From positions 310,001 through 374,000 of the forward strand of contig NZ_WKKF01000002.1 of assembly GCF_009674765.1 (NCBI RefSeq): a DNA stretch of 64,000 bases, read 5' to 3'. The notes beneath the pieces are model-generated. The model was not told the origin of the DNA. It saw nothing but the letters and a program-made list of their open reading frames with translations, and made no database searches. This DNA is from Metabacillus idriensis (GTDB taxonomy: Bacteria > Bacillota > Bacilli > Bacillales > Bacillaceae). The stretch's first letter is position 1, and every line of letters begins with the position of its first letter. Shown here in pieces: positions 9,289 through 19,600 of the stretch. Position numbers and translations under genes: made by a program.

Positions 9289-11154
9289 ATGAACACCATA
9301 CGTTTAACGATGGCGCAGGCTCTTGTCAGATTTTTGGATCAGCAATATATCATGCTTGATGACAAAGAAAAGAAATTCTTCAAAGGAGTTATGGGCATTT
9401 TCGGTCACGGGAATGTAACGGGAATCGGTGAAGCGCTTGAAAGAGAAGATCACGGATTAACGTTTATTCAAGGGAAAAATGAACAAGGCATGGTGCATGC
9501 AGCCACCGCCTATGCGAAACAAAAAAACCGGTTAGAAGCTTTTGCCTGCACTACTTCGATTGGACCTGGCGCATTAAACATGGTTACAGCTGCAGGGACG
9601 GCAACGGTGAATCGAATACCCGTCTTGCTCCTGCCTGGTGATACGTTTGCCTGCCGTCAGCCTGATCCAGTTCTTCAGCAAATTGAAGATTCATCAGATT
9701 ATACCATTTCGGCAAACGATGCTTTTAAACCAGTAAGCAAGTATTGGGACCGAATTATCCGCCCGGAACAGCTCATGACAGCTGCATTACAGGCAATGCG
9801 AGTATTAACTGATCCTGCTGAAACAGGCGCTGTAACCCTATGTCTGCCGCAGGATGTACAAACAGAGGCCTATGATTATCCAGCTGAATTTTTCCGAAAG
9901 CGCATTCATCACATGGACCGGAGAAGCATTTCACCAGCCACATTAAAAAGAGCCGCTGAGTTAATCTCAGTTAAGAAAAACCCAATTATCATCGCTGGCG
10001 GCGGTGTTCATTATTCGTTTGCAGCGGGCGCTCTGGCTGAATTTGCCGAGAAATTTCAAATTCCAGTCACTGAAACTCAGGCCGGTAAAAGCGCGCTTCC
10101 TTGGAATCATCCGCTAAATGCAGGCGCAATTGGGGTAACTGGATCTTTAACGGCCAATCGGCTGGCTAGAGAGGCGGATCTCATCATTGCGGTAGGGACT
10201 AGGCTTGCGGATTTCCCTACATCTTCTAAGCAGGCTTTTCAGCATCCTGAGGTGGAACTAATCGGAATCAATGTTAATTCAATGGATGCAATGAAAATGG
10301 ATGGTTTATCTGTCGTTGCGGATGCGAAGGCAGCATTGCTGGCATTAAGTGAAGAGTTGGAAAAGCTTCATTACATGTCGAGTCATAGCTTGGAGAGACT
10401 AGCTTCCTTAAAATTTGAATGGGACAGGGAAGTTGATCGGCTATTTGAGCAGGATCATGAAGCAGGCTTGTCACAAACAAGGGTTTTAGGAGAACTGACT
10501 CATTTATTAGACGATCAATCTGTCATTGTCGGAGCGGCGGGCAGCTTGCCTGGTGACTTGCATCGTGTCTGGAGAAGCAAAACGCCGAAGGACTACCATT
10601 TGGAATACGGATTTTCATGTATGGGCTATGAGGTTTCAGGCGCATTTGGTGTGAAGCTTGCTGAACCTGATAAAGAAGTGTACGCCATGTGCGGAGACGG
10701 CAGTTTTCTCATGCTGCATTCTGAGCTTTTGACAAGCATACAGGAACGCAAGAAAATTACGATTCTATTATTTGATAACCACGGCTTTCAGTGCATCCAT
10801 AATTTGCAGCGCGGACATGGAAGCGACGGCTTTGGTAATGAGTTCAGATTCCGTTCAGGTGAATCCAATCAGTTAGCGGGTGATTATCTGACGATTGATT
10901 TTGCGAAATATGCAGAAGCCCTTGGCGTAAAAGCATACTCTGTTTCTACTGTCGAAGACTTACATTCTGCTATAAAGCGATCAAAAACAGATACTGGTTC
11001 TACTCTCATTCATATGAAAGTCATTCCAGGAACTAACACGGATGGCTATGAGTCCTGGTGGCGGGTTGATGTTCCTGAGGTTTCAGCCAGTGAAAAGGTG
11101 CTGGAATCGCATAAAGAAATGAAAGAAAACGTGAAGCTTGCAAAGAAATATTAA
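9289..11154 (+). CDS. iolD: 3D-(3,5/4)-trihydroxycyclohexane-1,2-dione hydrolase
   Basis: This 621-residue thiamine-diphosphate enzyme has an N-terminal Pyr domain containing [13 protein letters not shown] and [13 protein letters not shown], a central dehydrogenase-like domain, and a C-terminal PP domain. The PP domain carries the ThDP/Mg site in [13 protein letters not shown] through [11 protein letters not shown]. IolD opens the ring of trihydroxycyclohexane-dione to give 5-deoxyglucuronate, the third step of the pathway. Length and motifs match the family closely. A GGAGG site precedes ATG 9289. It is followed by iolE with only a short gap, and transcription is certainly shared with its neighbours. 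Confidence 0.95.
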   Translation: MNTIRLTMAQALVRFLDQQYIMLDDKEKKFFKGVMGIFGHGNVTGIGEALEREDHGLTFIQGKNEQGMVHAATAYAKQKNRLEAFACTTSIGPGALNMVTAAGTATVNRIPVLLLPGDTFACRQPDPVLQQIEDSSDYTISANDAFKPVSKYWDRIIRPEQLMTAALQAMRVLTDPAETGAVTLCLPQDVQTEAYDYPAEFFRKRIHHMDRRSISPATLKRAAELISVKKNPIIIAGGGVHYSFAAGALAEFAEKFQIPVTETQAGKSALPWNHPLNAGAIGVTGSLTANRLAREADLIIAVGTRLADFPTSSKQAFQHPEVELIGINVNSMDAMKMDGLSVVADAKAALLALSEELEKLHYMSSHSLERLASLKFEWDREVDRLFEQDHEAGLSQTRVLGELTHLLDDQSVIVGAAGSLPGDLHRVWRSKTPKDYHLEYGFSCMGYEVSGAFGVKLAEPDKEVYAMCGDGSFLMLHSELLTSIQERKKITILLFDNHGFQCIHNLQRGHGSDGFGNEFRFRSGESNQLAGDYLTIDFAKYAEALGVKAYSVSTVEDLHSAIKRSKTDTGSTLIHMKVIPGTNTDGYESWWRVDVPEVSASEKVLESHKEMKENVKLAKKY

Positions 11155-11174
11155 ATCGTTTGCGAGGTGGAAGA

Positions 11175-12083
11175 ATGAGAGAAGCATTTCCTTTTAAACT
11201 TGGAATATCAGCAATAAACTGGGCCAATGAAGATGTGCTTAGACTTGGAGACCATTATTCAGGAGAAACCATCCTGAGTGAGATGGCGTCTTTAGGATAT
11301 GCAGGCACAGAAATGAGCCGCAAGTTCCCGAGTCATGTCCAGTCTTTAAAAGCACTGCTTGAAAATAAAGGGATGAGCCTTGCCTCACAGTGGAAAGGTG
11401 TCCTATTTTCAGATGCTGCAAGACATAACGCGGAACTCGAAGGCTACCGAAAGCATGTCCTCTTTTTAAAAGAAATGGGCTGCAAAACGGTTGTCACGTG
11501 TGAGCTTGGTGGTTCCACTATTGGTGACCCCAGACGCGGGGAAAATGAGGCGGATGTCAGACCGCTGACTGATTTTGAATGGAATGCGATGATTGATGGC
11601 CTTGAGAAAGCTGGTCAAATTTGCCGTGAGCATGACATGCAATTAGTGTATCACTATCATATGGGAACCAATGTCGAAACCAAAGAACAAATTGATCGTC
11701 TTATGCAGGAATCAAATCCGGAGCTTGTCCACTTGTTATTTGACAGCGGCCATGCCTATTATGCAGGGGCTGAGCCCATGGAAATTCTTGCGGAATATGC
11801 AGATCGAATTAAGCATGTTCATCTGAAGGACGTTAGAAAGGATGTCCTTGAACACGTCAGAAGAGATGGGATAGACTTTAAATCCTCTGTTCTGGAAAAT
11901 GTTTTTACTGTGCCGGGAGATGGGATCCTGGATTTTAAGCCAATACTGCAAACACTTAAGGACCAAACATACAGCGGATGGGTCATTATTGAAGCAGAGC
12001 AGGATCCTGATGTGAAAAATCCATATACCTATGCGAGACTTTCCAAACAATATATCGATCGCATTTGGAAGGAAATAAGGTAG
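11175..12083 (+). CDS. iolE: Myo-inosose-2 dehydratase
   Basis: This 302-residue TIM-barrel protein of the xylose-isomerase-like fold has IolE-type motifs near the N-terminus (KLGISAINWANEDV), VYHYHMGTNVE, LLFDSGHAYYAGAEP and IKHVHLKDVRKDV. IolE dehydrates 2-keto-myo-inositol to trihydroxycyclohexane-dione using a divalent metal. ATG 11175 is preferred to the upstream TTG 11160 because GCGAGGTGG lies at the right spacing. It sits between iolD and iolB, the normal functional neighbourhood. Confidence 0.94.
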   Translation: MREAFPFKLGISAINWANEDVLRLGDHYSGETILSEMASLGYAGTEMSRKFPSHVQSLKALLENKGMSLASQWKGVLFSDAARHNAELEGYRKHVLFLKEMGCKTVVTCELGGSTIGDPRRGENEADVRPLTDFEWNAMIDGLEKAGQICREHDMQLVYHYHMGTNVETKEQIDRLMQESNPELVHLLFDSGHAYYAGAEPMEILAEYADRIKHVHLKDVRKDVLEHVRRDGIDFKSSVLENVFTVPGDGILDFKPILQTLKDQTYSGWVIIEAEQDPDVKNPYTYARLSKQYIDRIWKEIR

Positions 12084-12102
12084 TGAAGGGGGAGAAATCA
12101 AC

Positions 12103-12909
12103 ATGAAGAAGTTAATTGTTCCAAGCAATCAGCCGGATCAAAATGGGCGTGTATTATGCATTACACCGCAAATTGCTGATTGGGAGTATGTTGGATTTGA
12201 AATCTATCAATTGAAGGCAGGACAAACATTAAAACTGGCAACTGAAGATCAGGAAGTATGCCTCGTTTTTCTGGCAGGAAAAGCAGATGTCAGGACACAT
12301 GATGAGTCATGGGAAAATGTCGGCGAACGAATGAATATCTTCGAGAAGATTCCGCCGTACTCCGTTTATATTCCTTCAGAAGACGAAGTGACAGTTGCAG
12401 CAGCGACCGAACTTGAGCTTGCCGTATGTAAAGCGCCTGGAAAAGGCACATACAAAGCAAGGCTCATCAGACCCGCAGATGTGGGAGTAGAAATAAGGGG
12501 TTCAGGCAATATGGAACGTCTTATCCATAATATTTTACCTGAACAAAAAGAGGCAGATAGCTTGCTTGTTGTAGAGGTGTTTACACCAGAAGGGAATTGG
12601 TCAAGCTACCCTCCGCATAAACACGATCAAAATAATTTGCCGGAAGAATCTTATCTGGAAGAAACGTATTACCACCGTGTGAGTCCAGAAAACGGATTTA
12701 TTATCCAGAGGGTCTATACAGATGATCGAAGCATAAATGAAACAATGTCGGTCAGCAACGGCGATGCTGTTATGGTTCCAGAGGGCTACCATCCTGTAAG
12801 CACGCCGCCCGGATATGATGGCTATTACTTAAATGTCATGGCAGGACCAATCCGCACATGGAAGTTCCATAATGATCCCGAGCATGAATGGCTCATGCCG
12901 AAAAAATAA
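12103..12909 (+). CDS. iolB: 5-deoxy-glucuronate isomerase
   Basis: This 268-residue bicupin protein carries KEB/IolB hallmarks: the C-terminal cupin has SSYPPHKHDQNNLPEESYLE with metal-binding His and Glu, followed by GDAVMVPEGYHPVSTPPG, which supplies a later His. IolB isomerises 5-deoxyglucuronate to 5-dehydro-2-deoxygluconate. The ribosome site AAGGGGGAG sits before ATG 12103. The length equals that usual for the family. The next start, iolC at 12927, follows after 17 bases. Confidence 0.94.
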   Translation: MKKLIVPSNQPDQNGRVLCITPQIADWEYVGFEIYQLKAGQTLKLATEDQEVCLVFLAGKADVRTHDESWENVGERMNIFEKIPPYSVYIPSEDEVTVAAATELELAVCKAPGKGTYKARLIRPADVGVEIRGSGNMERLIHNILPEQKEADSLLVVEVFTPEGNWSSYPPHKHDQNNLPEESYLEETYYHRVSPENGFIIQRVYTDDRSINETMSVSNGDAVMVPEGYHPVSTPPGYDGYYLNVMAGPIRTWKFHNDPEHEWLMPKK

Positions 12910-12926
12910 GAAGAAGGGGTGAAACA

Positions 12927-13931
12927 ATGACTCTACTATCCTTTGACCCAAATCGAACGCTGGATTTTATCGGTGTTGGCAGACTGTGCATCGATTTGAA
13001 TGCAAATGAAATCAATCGTCCTATGGAAGAAACCCGTACCTTTACGAAATATGTTGGCGGATCTCCAGCCAATATCTCAATCGGCATGTCGAGACTCGGC
13101 AAAAAAACCGGCTTCATTGGACGGGTTGCCGACGACCAGATGGGGCGGTTTATTGTTCAGTATTTAAAAGAGAATCAAATAGATACTTCAAATGTCATCA
13201 CGGATAAAAGCGGAAGCGTGACAGGCCTTGCTTTTACTGAGATTAAAAGTCCGGAAGACTGCAGCATTCTATTGTACAGAGATAACGCCGCAGATTTAAA
13301 GCTAGAACCTCAGGATGTAAGAGAAGATTATATCAAACAGGCTAAATCACTCTTAATCTCCGGAACAGCTTTAGCGAAAAGCCCATCCAGAGAAGCGATT
13401 TTCTTAGTATTAGAGTATGCGAGGAAGCATGGAGTCATTGTATTCTTTGATATCGACTATCGTCCATATACGTGGACTTCTCAAGAAGAAACAGCTATCT
13501 ATTACAATCTGGCTGCCGAAAAGTGTGATGTGATCATCGGCACCCGGGAAGAATTTGATATGATGGAACAATTTGAACAGAGAACAGAGGAAAATGACTG
13601 GCAGACTGCTAAGAAATGGTTTGATTATCACGCAAAGATTGTCGTGATTAAGCACGGAAAAGATGGTTCCATCGCTTATACAAAAGATGGCGGCTCCTTT
13701 GAAGGTTCCACATTTCCTGCAAATGTGATCAAAACTTTCGGTGCAGGCGATTCATATGCAGCAGGGCTGATTTACGGATTAATGCAGGGCTGGAAGCTCC
13801 CGAAAGCAATGGAATATGGAAGCGCAGCAGCTGCAATCGTCATCTCCAGTCACAGCTGTTCTGATGCGATGCCGACTGAAGAGCAGGTCGACCGGTTTAT
13901 TAAGAAACATCGACAGAGCGAAACCGTTTAA
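12927..13931 (+). CDS. iolC: 5-dehydro-2-deoxygluconokinase
   Basis: This 334-residue PfkB/ribokinase-family kinase has an N-terminal VGRLCIDLN, the GG-switch region [17 protein letters not shown], and a C-terminal anion hole with catalytic Asp in [15 protein letters not shown]. IolC phosphorylates 5-dehydro-2-deoxygluconate to the 6-phosphate, the inducer-like intermediate that releases IolR in Bacillus subtilis. I chose ATG 12927 (AAGAAGGGG upstream) over 12888, which lies inside iolB. The following aldolase step (IolJ) is not encoded in this window. Confidence 0.94.
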   Translation: MTLLSFDPNRTLDFIGVGRLCIDLNANEINRPMEETRTFTKYVGGSPANISIGMSRLGKKTGFIGRVADDQMGRFIVQYLKENQIDTSNVITDKSGSVTGLAFTEIKSPEDCSILLYRDNAADLKLEPQDVREDYIKQAKSLLISGTALAKSPSREAIFLVLEYARKHGVIVFFDIDYRPYTWTSQEETAIYYNLAAEKCDVIIGTREEFDMMEQFEQRTEENDWQTAKKWFDYHAKIVVIKHGKDGSIAYTKDGGSFEGSTFPANVIKTFGAGDSYAAGLIYGLMQGWKLPKAMEYGSAAAAIVISSHSCSDAMPTEEQVDRFIKKHRQSETV

Positions 13932-13947
13932 GAGAGGGGAGAAAAGA

Positions 13948-15411
13948 ATGACAACAAATACTCATGTTAAAACACTAAAAAACTACATAGGAGGCCAATG
14001 GACAGAATCATTATCCTCACAGACCCTTCCAGTGCCTAATCCCGCAACAGATGAAGTCATGGCATTCGTTCCTCTTTCTACAAAGGAAGATCTTGATTAT
14101 GCTGTTAAAACGGCAGAAGCGGCATTTGAAAATTGGAGCCAGACTCCTGTGCCCAAAAGAGCGCGCATTCTATTTAAATATCAGCAGCTCCTTGTTGATC
14201 ACTGGGACGAGTTGGCTCTTTTAATCACAAAAGAAAACGGAAAAAGCTATAAGGAAGCATACGGAGAGGTGCAGCGCGGAATTGAATGCGTGGAATTTGC
14301 CGCTGGAGCTCCAACTCTGATGATGGGGAAACAGCTTCCTGATATTGCAACAAATATTGAATCGGGCATGTTCCGCTATCCTGTTGGTGTTGTAGGAGGG
14401 ATTACTCCTTTTAACTTTCCAATGATGGTCCCTTGCTGGATGTTTCCGCTGGCAATCGCATGCGGAAATACCTTTGTGTTGAAGCCATCTGAGAGAACGC
14501 CGCTATTAGCAAACCGATTAGCTGAATTATTTAAGGAAGCCGGTCTTCCTGATGGGGTTTTCAATCTTGTTCATGGTGCACATGATGTGGTAAATGGCAT
14601 GCTCGAACATCCCGGCATTCCGGCCATTTCTTTTGTAGGCTCTCAGCCGGTTGCCGAACATGTTTATAAAACGGCGGCAGCAAACGGAAAGCGGGTGCAG
14701 GCATTAGCAGGAGCAAAAAATCACAGTATCGTCATGCCTGATGCAAAGCTTGACGAAGCAGTCAGACAGATTGTCAATGCTGCTTACGGATCTGCAGGCG
14801 AAAGATGCATGGCCTGCTCAGTAGTTGTTGCTGTTGGTGATGTAGCGGATGAACTCATTGGAAAGCTGGTTCAGCATGCAAATGAAATAAAAATAGGAAA
14901 TGGGCTTGATGAAGAAGTGTTCTTAGGGCCTGTTATCCGTAAAGAACACAAAGAACGTACAGAGCGGTATATAGAAGCTGGTGAGGATGCAGGGGCAGTC
15001 TTGATCCGTGATGGCCGGAAGGATACGCCCGAATCAAATGGTTATTTTATAGGCCCTACCATCTTTGATAAAGTCACGACAGACATGAAGATCTGGAAGG
15101 AAGAAATTTTTGCTCCCGTATTATCGATCGTTCGAGTAAAGGATTTAAAAGAAGCCGTCGAGCTATCCAACAAATCCGATTTTGGAAATGGAGCCTGTTT
15201 ATTTACCCAGGACGGAAGCAGCGTCCGCTATTTTAGAGAAAAAATTCAAGCAGGTATGCTTGGGGTTAACATTGGAGTTCCGGCCCCGATGGCATTCTTC
15301 CCATTCTCTGGCTGGAAAAACTCCTTCTATGGCGACCTCCATGCAAATGGTTCAGATGGAGTGGAGTTTTACACGAAAAGGAAAATGGTTACGGCTCATT
15401 GGGGAATGTAA
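13948..15411 (+). CDS. iolA: Methylmalonate-/malonate-semialdehyde dehydrogenase (CoA-acylating)
   Basis: This 487-residue aldehyde dehydrogenase has [20 protein letters not shown], the NAD-binding [13 protein letters not shown] and the catalytic Cys in GERCMACS (about residue 287), the signature of the CoA-acylating MMSDH subgroup. IolA converts malonate semialdehyde plus CoA to acetyl-CoA and CO2, the last step of inositol catabolism. The true start is ATG 13948 with GAGAGGGGAG upstream; a longer in-frame reading from 13816 overlaps iolC. The gene ends the operon and is followed by an intrinsic terminator. Confidence 0.95.
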   Translation: MTTNTHVKTLKNYIGGQWTESLSSQTLPVPNPATDEVMAFVPLSTKEDLDYAVKTAEAAFENWSQTPVPKRARILFKYQQLLVDHWDELALLITKENGKSYKEAYGEVQRGIECVEFAAGAPTLMMGKQLPDIATNIESGMFRYPVGVVGGITPFNFPMMVPCWMFPLAIACGNTFVLKPSERTPLLANRLAELFKEAGLPDGVFNLVHGAHDVVNGMLEHPGIPAISFVGSQPVAEHVYKTAAANGKRVQALAGAKNHSIVMPDAKLDEAVRQIVNAAYGSAGERCMACSVVVAVGDVADELIGKLVQHANEIKIGNGLDEEVFLGPVIRKEHKERTERYIEAGEDAGAVLIRDGRKDTPESNGYFIGPTIFDKVTTDMKIWKEEIFAPVLSIVRVKDLKEAVELSNKSDFGNGACLFTQDGSSVRYFREKIQAGMLGVNIGVPAPMAFFPFSGWKNSFYGDLHANGSDGVEFYTKRKMVTAHWGM

Positions 15412-15446
15412 TACCCGAATATTCCTTTTAAAAAATGAAAAGAGAA

Positions 15447-15476
15447 AGGACGAGAATATAAATGCTCGTTCTTTTA
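15447..15476 (+). terminator. Intrinsic terminator of the iol operon
   Basis: An 8-bp stem (AGGACGAG with CTCGTTCT, one G-U pair) and a 10-base loop are followed by a T-rich tract, 35 bases after the iolA stop. Confidence 0.75.
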
Positions 15477-15597
15477 TTTGCTCTTAACGGATATAGGATA
15501 GATGAGGAGCTTTCATACTTCATTTATAATTGGTTATTTACAAAATGCGTATACCAGATTGGAACAATGCTATAGTGGGTTAATCTAAATATTAAAG

Positions 15598-15639
15598 TTG
15601 TATAAGAGAATACTAGGCACTATCATTAATCTTATACAA
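15598..15639. promoter_or_regulatory. Perfect 10-bp inverted repeat upstream of the ROK kinase, possible operator
   Basis: TTGTATAAGA at 15598-15607 and its exact reverse complement TCTTATACAA at 15630-15639 are separated by 22 bases, 25 bases before the kinase start. The arms resemble GntR-type half sites, and the centre-to-centre distance is about three helical turns. It could equally fold as a hairpin in the leader RNA. The binding protein is unknown. Confidence 0.45.
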
Positions 15640-15664
15640 AAGATTTATGGGATGGTGGGGGAAA

Positions 15665-16558
15665 ATGAACATCGGAGTCGATTTAGGCGGTACAAACATT
15701 CGGGTGGCAGTAATTGATGATAATGGGATTATTATAGAAGAGCTTGGATGCTCTACAGAAGTGTGGAATGGACCTCTTAGGGCTATTGAAAAGATCATCG
15801 CCATGATTCAGAAGCTGCAGGAAAAACACACTGTTCAAGCTGTTGGCATTGGAGCACCCGGACCGCTGGATGCGAAGAATGGAATCATTATAGAACCGCC
15901 CAATCTTCCTGGCTGGCAAAATATCGAATTAACAAAAACAATTGAGTCGGCTATTCAAATGCCTGTGTATCTTGAAAACGATGCCAATGCAGCTGCACTT
16001 ACCGAAGCGCTGATCGGTGCTGGCAAAGAAGCAGATAGCGTCTTTTACATAACCGTCTCTACAGGAGTCGGCGGGGGATATGTATATGGAGGCAAGCTTA
16101 TTTCAGGAGCTCAGGGAAACTGCGGGGAGATTGGGAATATGATAGTAGATCCCCATGCAATAGGTGCTCCTAACCTTAACAAGGGAGCACTAGAAGCTCT
16201 TGCAAGCGGGACCGCAATCGGGAGAAGGGCTGAGTCTGTTTTTGGGTCGGGCCACGGTGCAAAGGAAGTGTTCCTGCTTGCTCAAAAAGGCAACCAAGAG
16301 GCAGCTGATATTATTGATGAAGCGCTGAGCTATTTGGCCATTGGGATTGCCAATATCGTTCATACTTTAAATCCAGAAGTTATTGTTCTTGGAGGCGGAG
16401 TCATGAAATCTAAGGACTTGATGCTGGATCCCTTAAAGGAGAAAGTGCTTCCGCTTTTATATCCCAGTCTTAGACCGCATTTGAAAGTAGAGCTTGCTTC
16501 TTTGGATCAGAAGGCTGGAGTTGTTGGGGCTGCGATGGTTCCGGGGCAGTACCTATAA
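15665..16558 (+). CDS. ROK-family sugar kinase with degenerate zinc motif
   Basis: This 297-residue ROK protein has an N-terminal phosphate loop GVDLGGTNIRVAVID, the substrate/ATP region ENDANAAALTEALIG, TVSTGVGGGYVYGGKL, and a C-terminal adenosine site VIVLGGGVMKS. ROK kinases normally carry GEIGH plus a CxCGxxGCxE zinc cluster. Here the His is Asn (GEIGNMIVD) and the cysteines are gone (NLNKGALEALASGTAIG), although the surrounding sequence aligns. ATG 15665 has GGTGGGGG upstream. It is a separate transcription unit after the inositol operon and ends in a terminator shared with the convergent protease gene. The sugar substrate is unknown. Confidence 0.85.
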   Translation: MNIGVDLGGTNIRVAVIDDNGIIIEELGCSTEVWNGPLRAIEKIIAMIQKLQEKHTVQAVGIGAPGPLDAKNGIIIEPPNLPGWQNIELTKTIESAIQMPVYLENDANAAALTEALIGAGKEADSVFYITVSTGVGGGYVYGGKLISGAQGNCGEIGNMIVDPHAIGAPNLNKGALEALASGTAIGRRAESVFGSGHGAKEVFLLAQKGNQEAADIIDEALSYLAIGIANIVHTLNPEVIVLGGGVMKSKDLMLDPLKEKVLPLLYPSLRPHLKVELASLDQKAGVVGAAMVPGQYL

Positions 16559-16590
16559 GTATGTTTGCATTGCTGATATGAAAAAACAGA

Positions 16591-16627
16591 AAAAGATGAC
16601 TGGTAGATATCCAGCCATCTTTTTTAA
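16591..16627. terminator. Bidirectional terminator between kinase and protease genes
   Basis: The stem AAAGATGACTGG with CCAGCCATCTTT (one mismatch) has A-rich and T-rich flanks on both sides. It directly abuts the stop of the minus-strand protease gene, so it can serve both convergent genes. Confidence 0.8.
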
Positions 16628-19600
16628 TTATCGAACGATCATATCCTTCTTGCTACTTTTATTCCCAGCCTTATCCTCTGCATACACAGATAAAGTTGTT
16701 CCTTTTTTCTGAGCTTTAATTTTAACTCTGTAAACTCCTCCTTTTGAACGTACAGTGGTTTTTCCAAGGTTGGCAGTCCCATTGTAGACATATACCGTTG
16801 AGCCAATTTCAGCTTTTCCTGTAACAAAAGTAGATCGTGAAGAAAGTTTCTTTACGGTAGGCGTCTTTGGTGCTGTTTGATCAGAGACTTTGATGATGAG
16901 TATCGGGCTTCTATTCCCTTTATCATTTACAGAATACAGGAATAGAAGGGATCTTGCTTTTTGTTTCTCTTTAATCGTGATGGAGAAGTTGCCGCTGCTG
17001 TCCGTTATTGCAGTACCTATCGTTACACCGCGATTTTTCAAGTAGACGGTTGAGTTGGCATCAGCTTTTCCAGTAATAACAGTGGTGTTATCGCCTACTG
17101 TAGTTACTGTTGGTTTTGCAGGCATTGTTTTTTTAGTAACTTCTACAGTAATCGAAGGACTTTGGTTGCCGGCTGCATCCTTCGTATAAATAGTGAGAAT
17201 GGTGCCGGAAGTTTGTTTCGTTTTGATATCTACTGAAAATACTCCTGCACTATTTGTTTTTGCTTCTCCAAGAGTAGTGGTTCCGTTTTTAACAGTGATG
17301 GTAGAGTTAGCTTCCGCTTTTCCAGTTAGGATTGATTGGCTGTCATCTATTGAATCAACAGTAGGTTTATCGGGAGCTGTTTTATCTGCTACCTGAACAG
17401 AAGCCGCCGCACTTTGATTACCACCCGCGTCTTTTGCGTAGATAGAGAGAGTGATCCCAGCTTTTTGCTTCGTTTTAATGTCTATTGAAAATCCTCCTGT
17501 ACTATTTGCTTTAGCTTCTCCAAGAGTAGTAGTACCATTTTTAATGGTAACAGTAGAGTTTGCTTCCGCTTTACCAGTAACAATCGTTTGATTATCTGCT
17601 ACTGGATCAACAGCAGGTTTAGCTGGGGCTGTTTTATCTGCTACTCGAACAGAAACTGCAGCACTTTGATTGCCAGCCGCGTCCTTTGCATAGATTGAGA
17701 GAGTGGTCCCGGCTATTTGTTTTGTTTTAATATCAATTGAAAATACTCCATTACTATCGGCCTTTGCTTCTCCAAGGGTAGTAGTTCCAGTTTTAACAGT
17801 GACTATAGAGTTAGCTTCTGCTTTGCCAGTTACGATTGTTTGATTGTCGGCTACTGGATTAACAGCAGGAATAGTAGGAGCAGTTTTATCAGCTACCTGA
17901 ACAGGAGCAGCCTCACTTTGATTGCCAGCCGCGTCCTTTGCATAGATTGAGAGAGTGATCCCAGCTTTTTGCTTCGTTTTGATATCTACTGAAAATACTC
18001 CAGCACTATTCGCTTTTGCTTCACCAAGAGTAGTAGTTCCATTTTTAACAGTGACGGTAGAGGCAGCTTCCGCTTTACCGGTAACAATGGTTTGATTATC
18101 CGCCACAGGATCAACTGTAGGCTTAGCAGGAGCAGTTTTGTCGGCCACCTGGATAGAAGCTGATGAGCTTTGATTTCCTGCTGCATCCTTTGAATAGATG
18201 GAAAGAGTGATCCCAGCTTTTTGCTTCGTTTTGATATCTACTGAAAATACTCCAGCACTATTTGCTTTTGCTTCACCAAGAGTAGTAGTTCCAGTTTTAA
18301 CAGTAAGAGTAGAGTTAGCTTCTGCTTTGCCAGTTACGATTGTATGATTGTCTCCTACAGGATCAACTGTAGGAATAGCAGGAGCTGTTTTATCTTGCAC
18401 TTTTATTGTTATTTCGCCGCTCTTATTGCCAGCTGCATCTTCTGAGTAGAGGATAAGTGTTGTTCCGGCAGGCTGTTTGGCAATTGCTGCACTAAAAACA
18501 CCAGAAGAATTTGCAGCAGAATGGCCGAGAGCTGTGCTGCCTTTTTTTACATATACCTTAGAACCGGCTTCTGCTTTTCCGGTAACAGCTGTTTGATTGT
18601 CGCCAACTGGATTCACCTGTGGTACGGAAGGTGCTGTCCGATCTTGAACAATGACGGTTGATTCTTCGCTTTTGTTGCCAGCTGCATCTACTGCGTAGAC
18701 TTTCAATTCAGTTCCAGCCTGTTGAACTTGAATGCCCGCGCTGAATTCGCCTGTTTCATTTGCATAAGCGTTTCCAAGTGTTTCTGTTCCTTTTTTTACA
18801 TATACCATTGCGTTAGGTTCTGTTGTTCCTGAGATGACGTTATCATGGTCTGAAACAAGATTGACGGCAGGTGTTGCAGGAGCAGCCGTGTCTTGCTCTT
18901 CAGCGCTGATAAATGTATAAGTGACGTCGTTTCCTTTATCTGCAGGGATGTCAGCAGTATTTGTCTTTTTAACAAGGGCTCCGCCGCCTCTTAGATAGGT
19001 AGAGGATCCGCCATATACTCTTTCGCTTAAGGCGTCAAATGCTGGTTCACCTTTAAAGCCATATTCCCCTGTTTTGTTCTTTAATAGTAAGGCTCCGCGG
19101 AAATTTGTCATAAATTTACCGAAGCTGAGAGTTGGATCAATGTATTTTTTTACGGCATTTTCAACAGCACGGTAGTCGCTGTTTGGATCTTGCAGGATGT
19201 CTTTGAAAATACCATTTCCCTGATTAGCCTGGATTCTTACATATTGGCCAAATAAATAGGAAAGGGAATAGTTGGCTAGGGTATCACCGTTTCGATCCCA
19301 GTATAAGAGAGAGTGTCCATTTTTAATAGAATTGGATGCATTATAGTAATCTATTCTGCTGGTTAAAGCCTGTCCTGTATAGATTTGTTCTGCGGCCATA
19401 GAAAGAGCTTCATTCAGCCATGTATCCATGTTTGTTTTTCCTTCAATAAACACATTCTGATTGTAATTGACCATGTGCTGAAATTCATGTGCCAGTGTTT
19501 CGTAAGAATTCTCTACTGCTTTGTAAGAACTCATTCCCATTAACGGATATGTATCAATGTAGAAGATCTCTGATTGATTTGAGTGGGTCATATTGTACAG

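Noticed and set aside
13816-13947. N-terminal extension of IolA or a separate overlapping gene
   Set aside because: It lies inside iolC in another frame; family length and the GAGAGGGGAG site fix the start at 13948.
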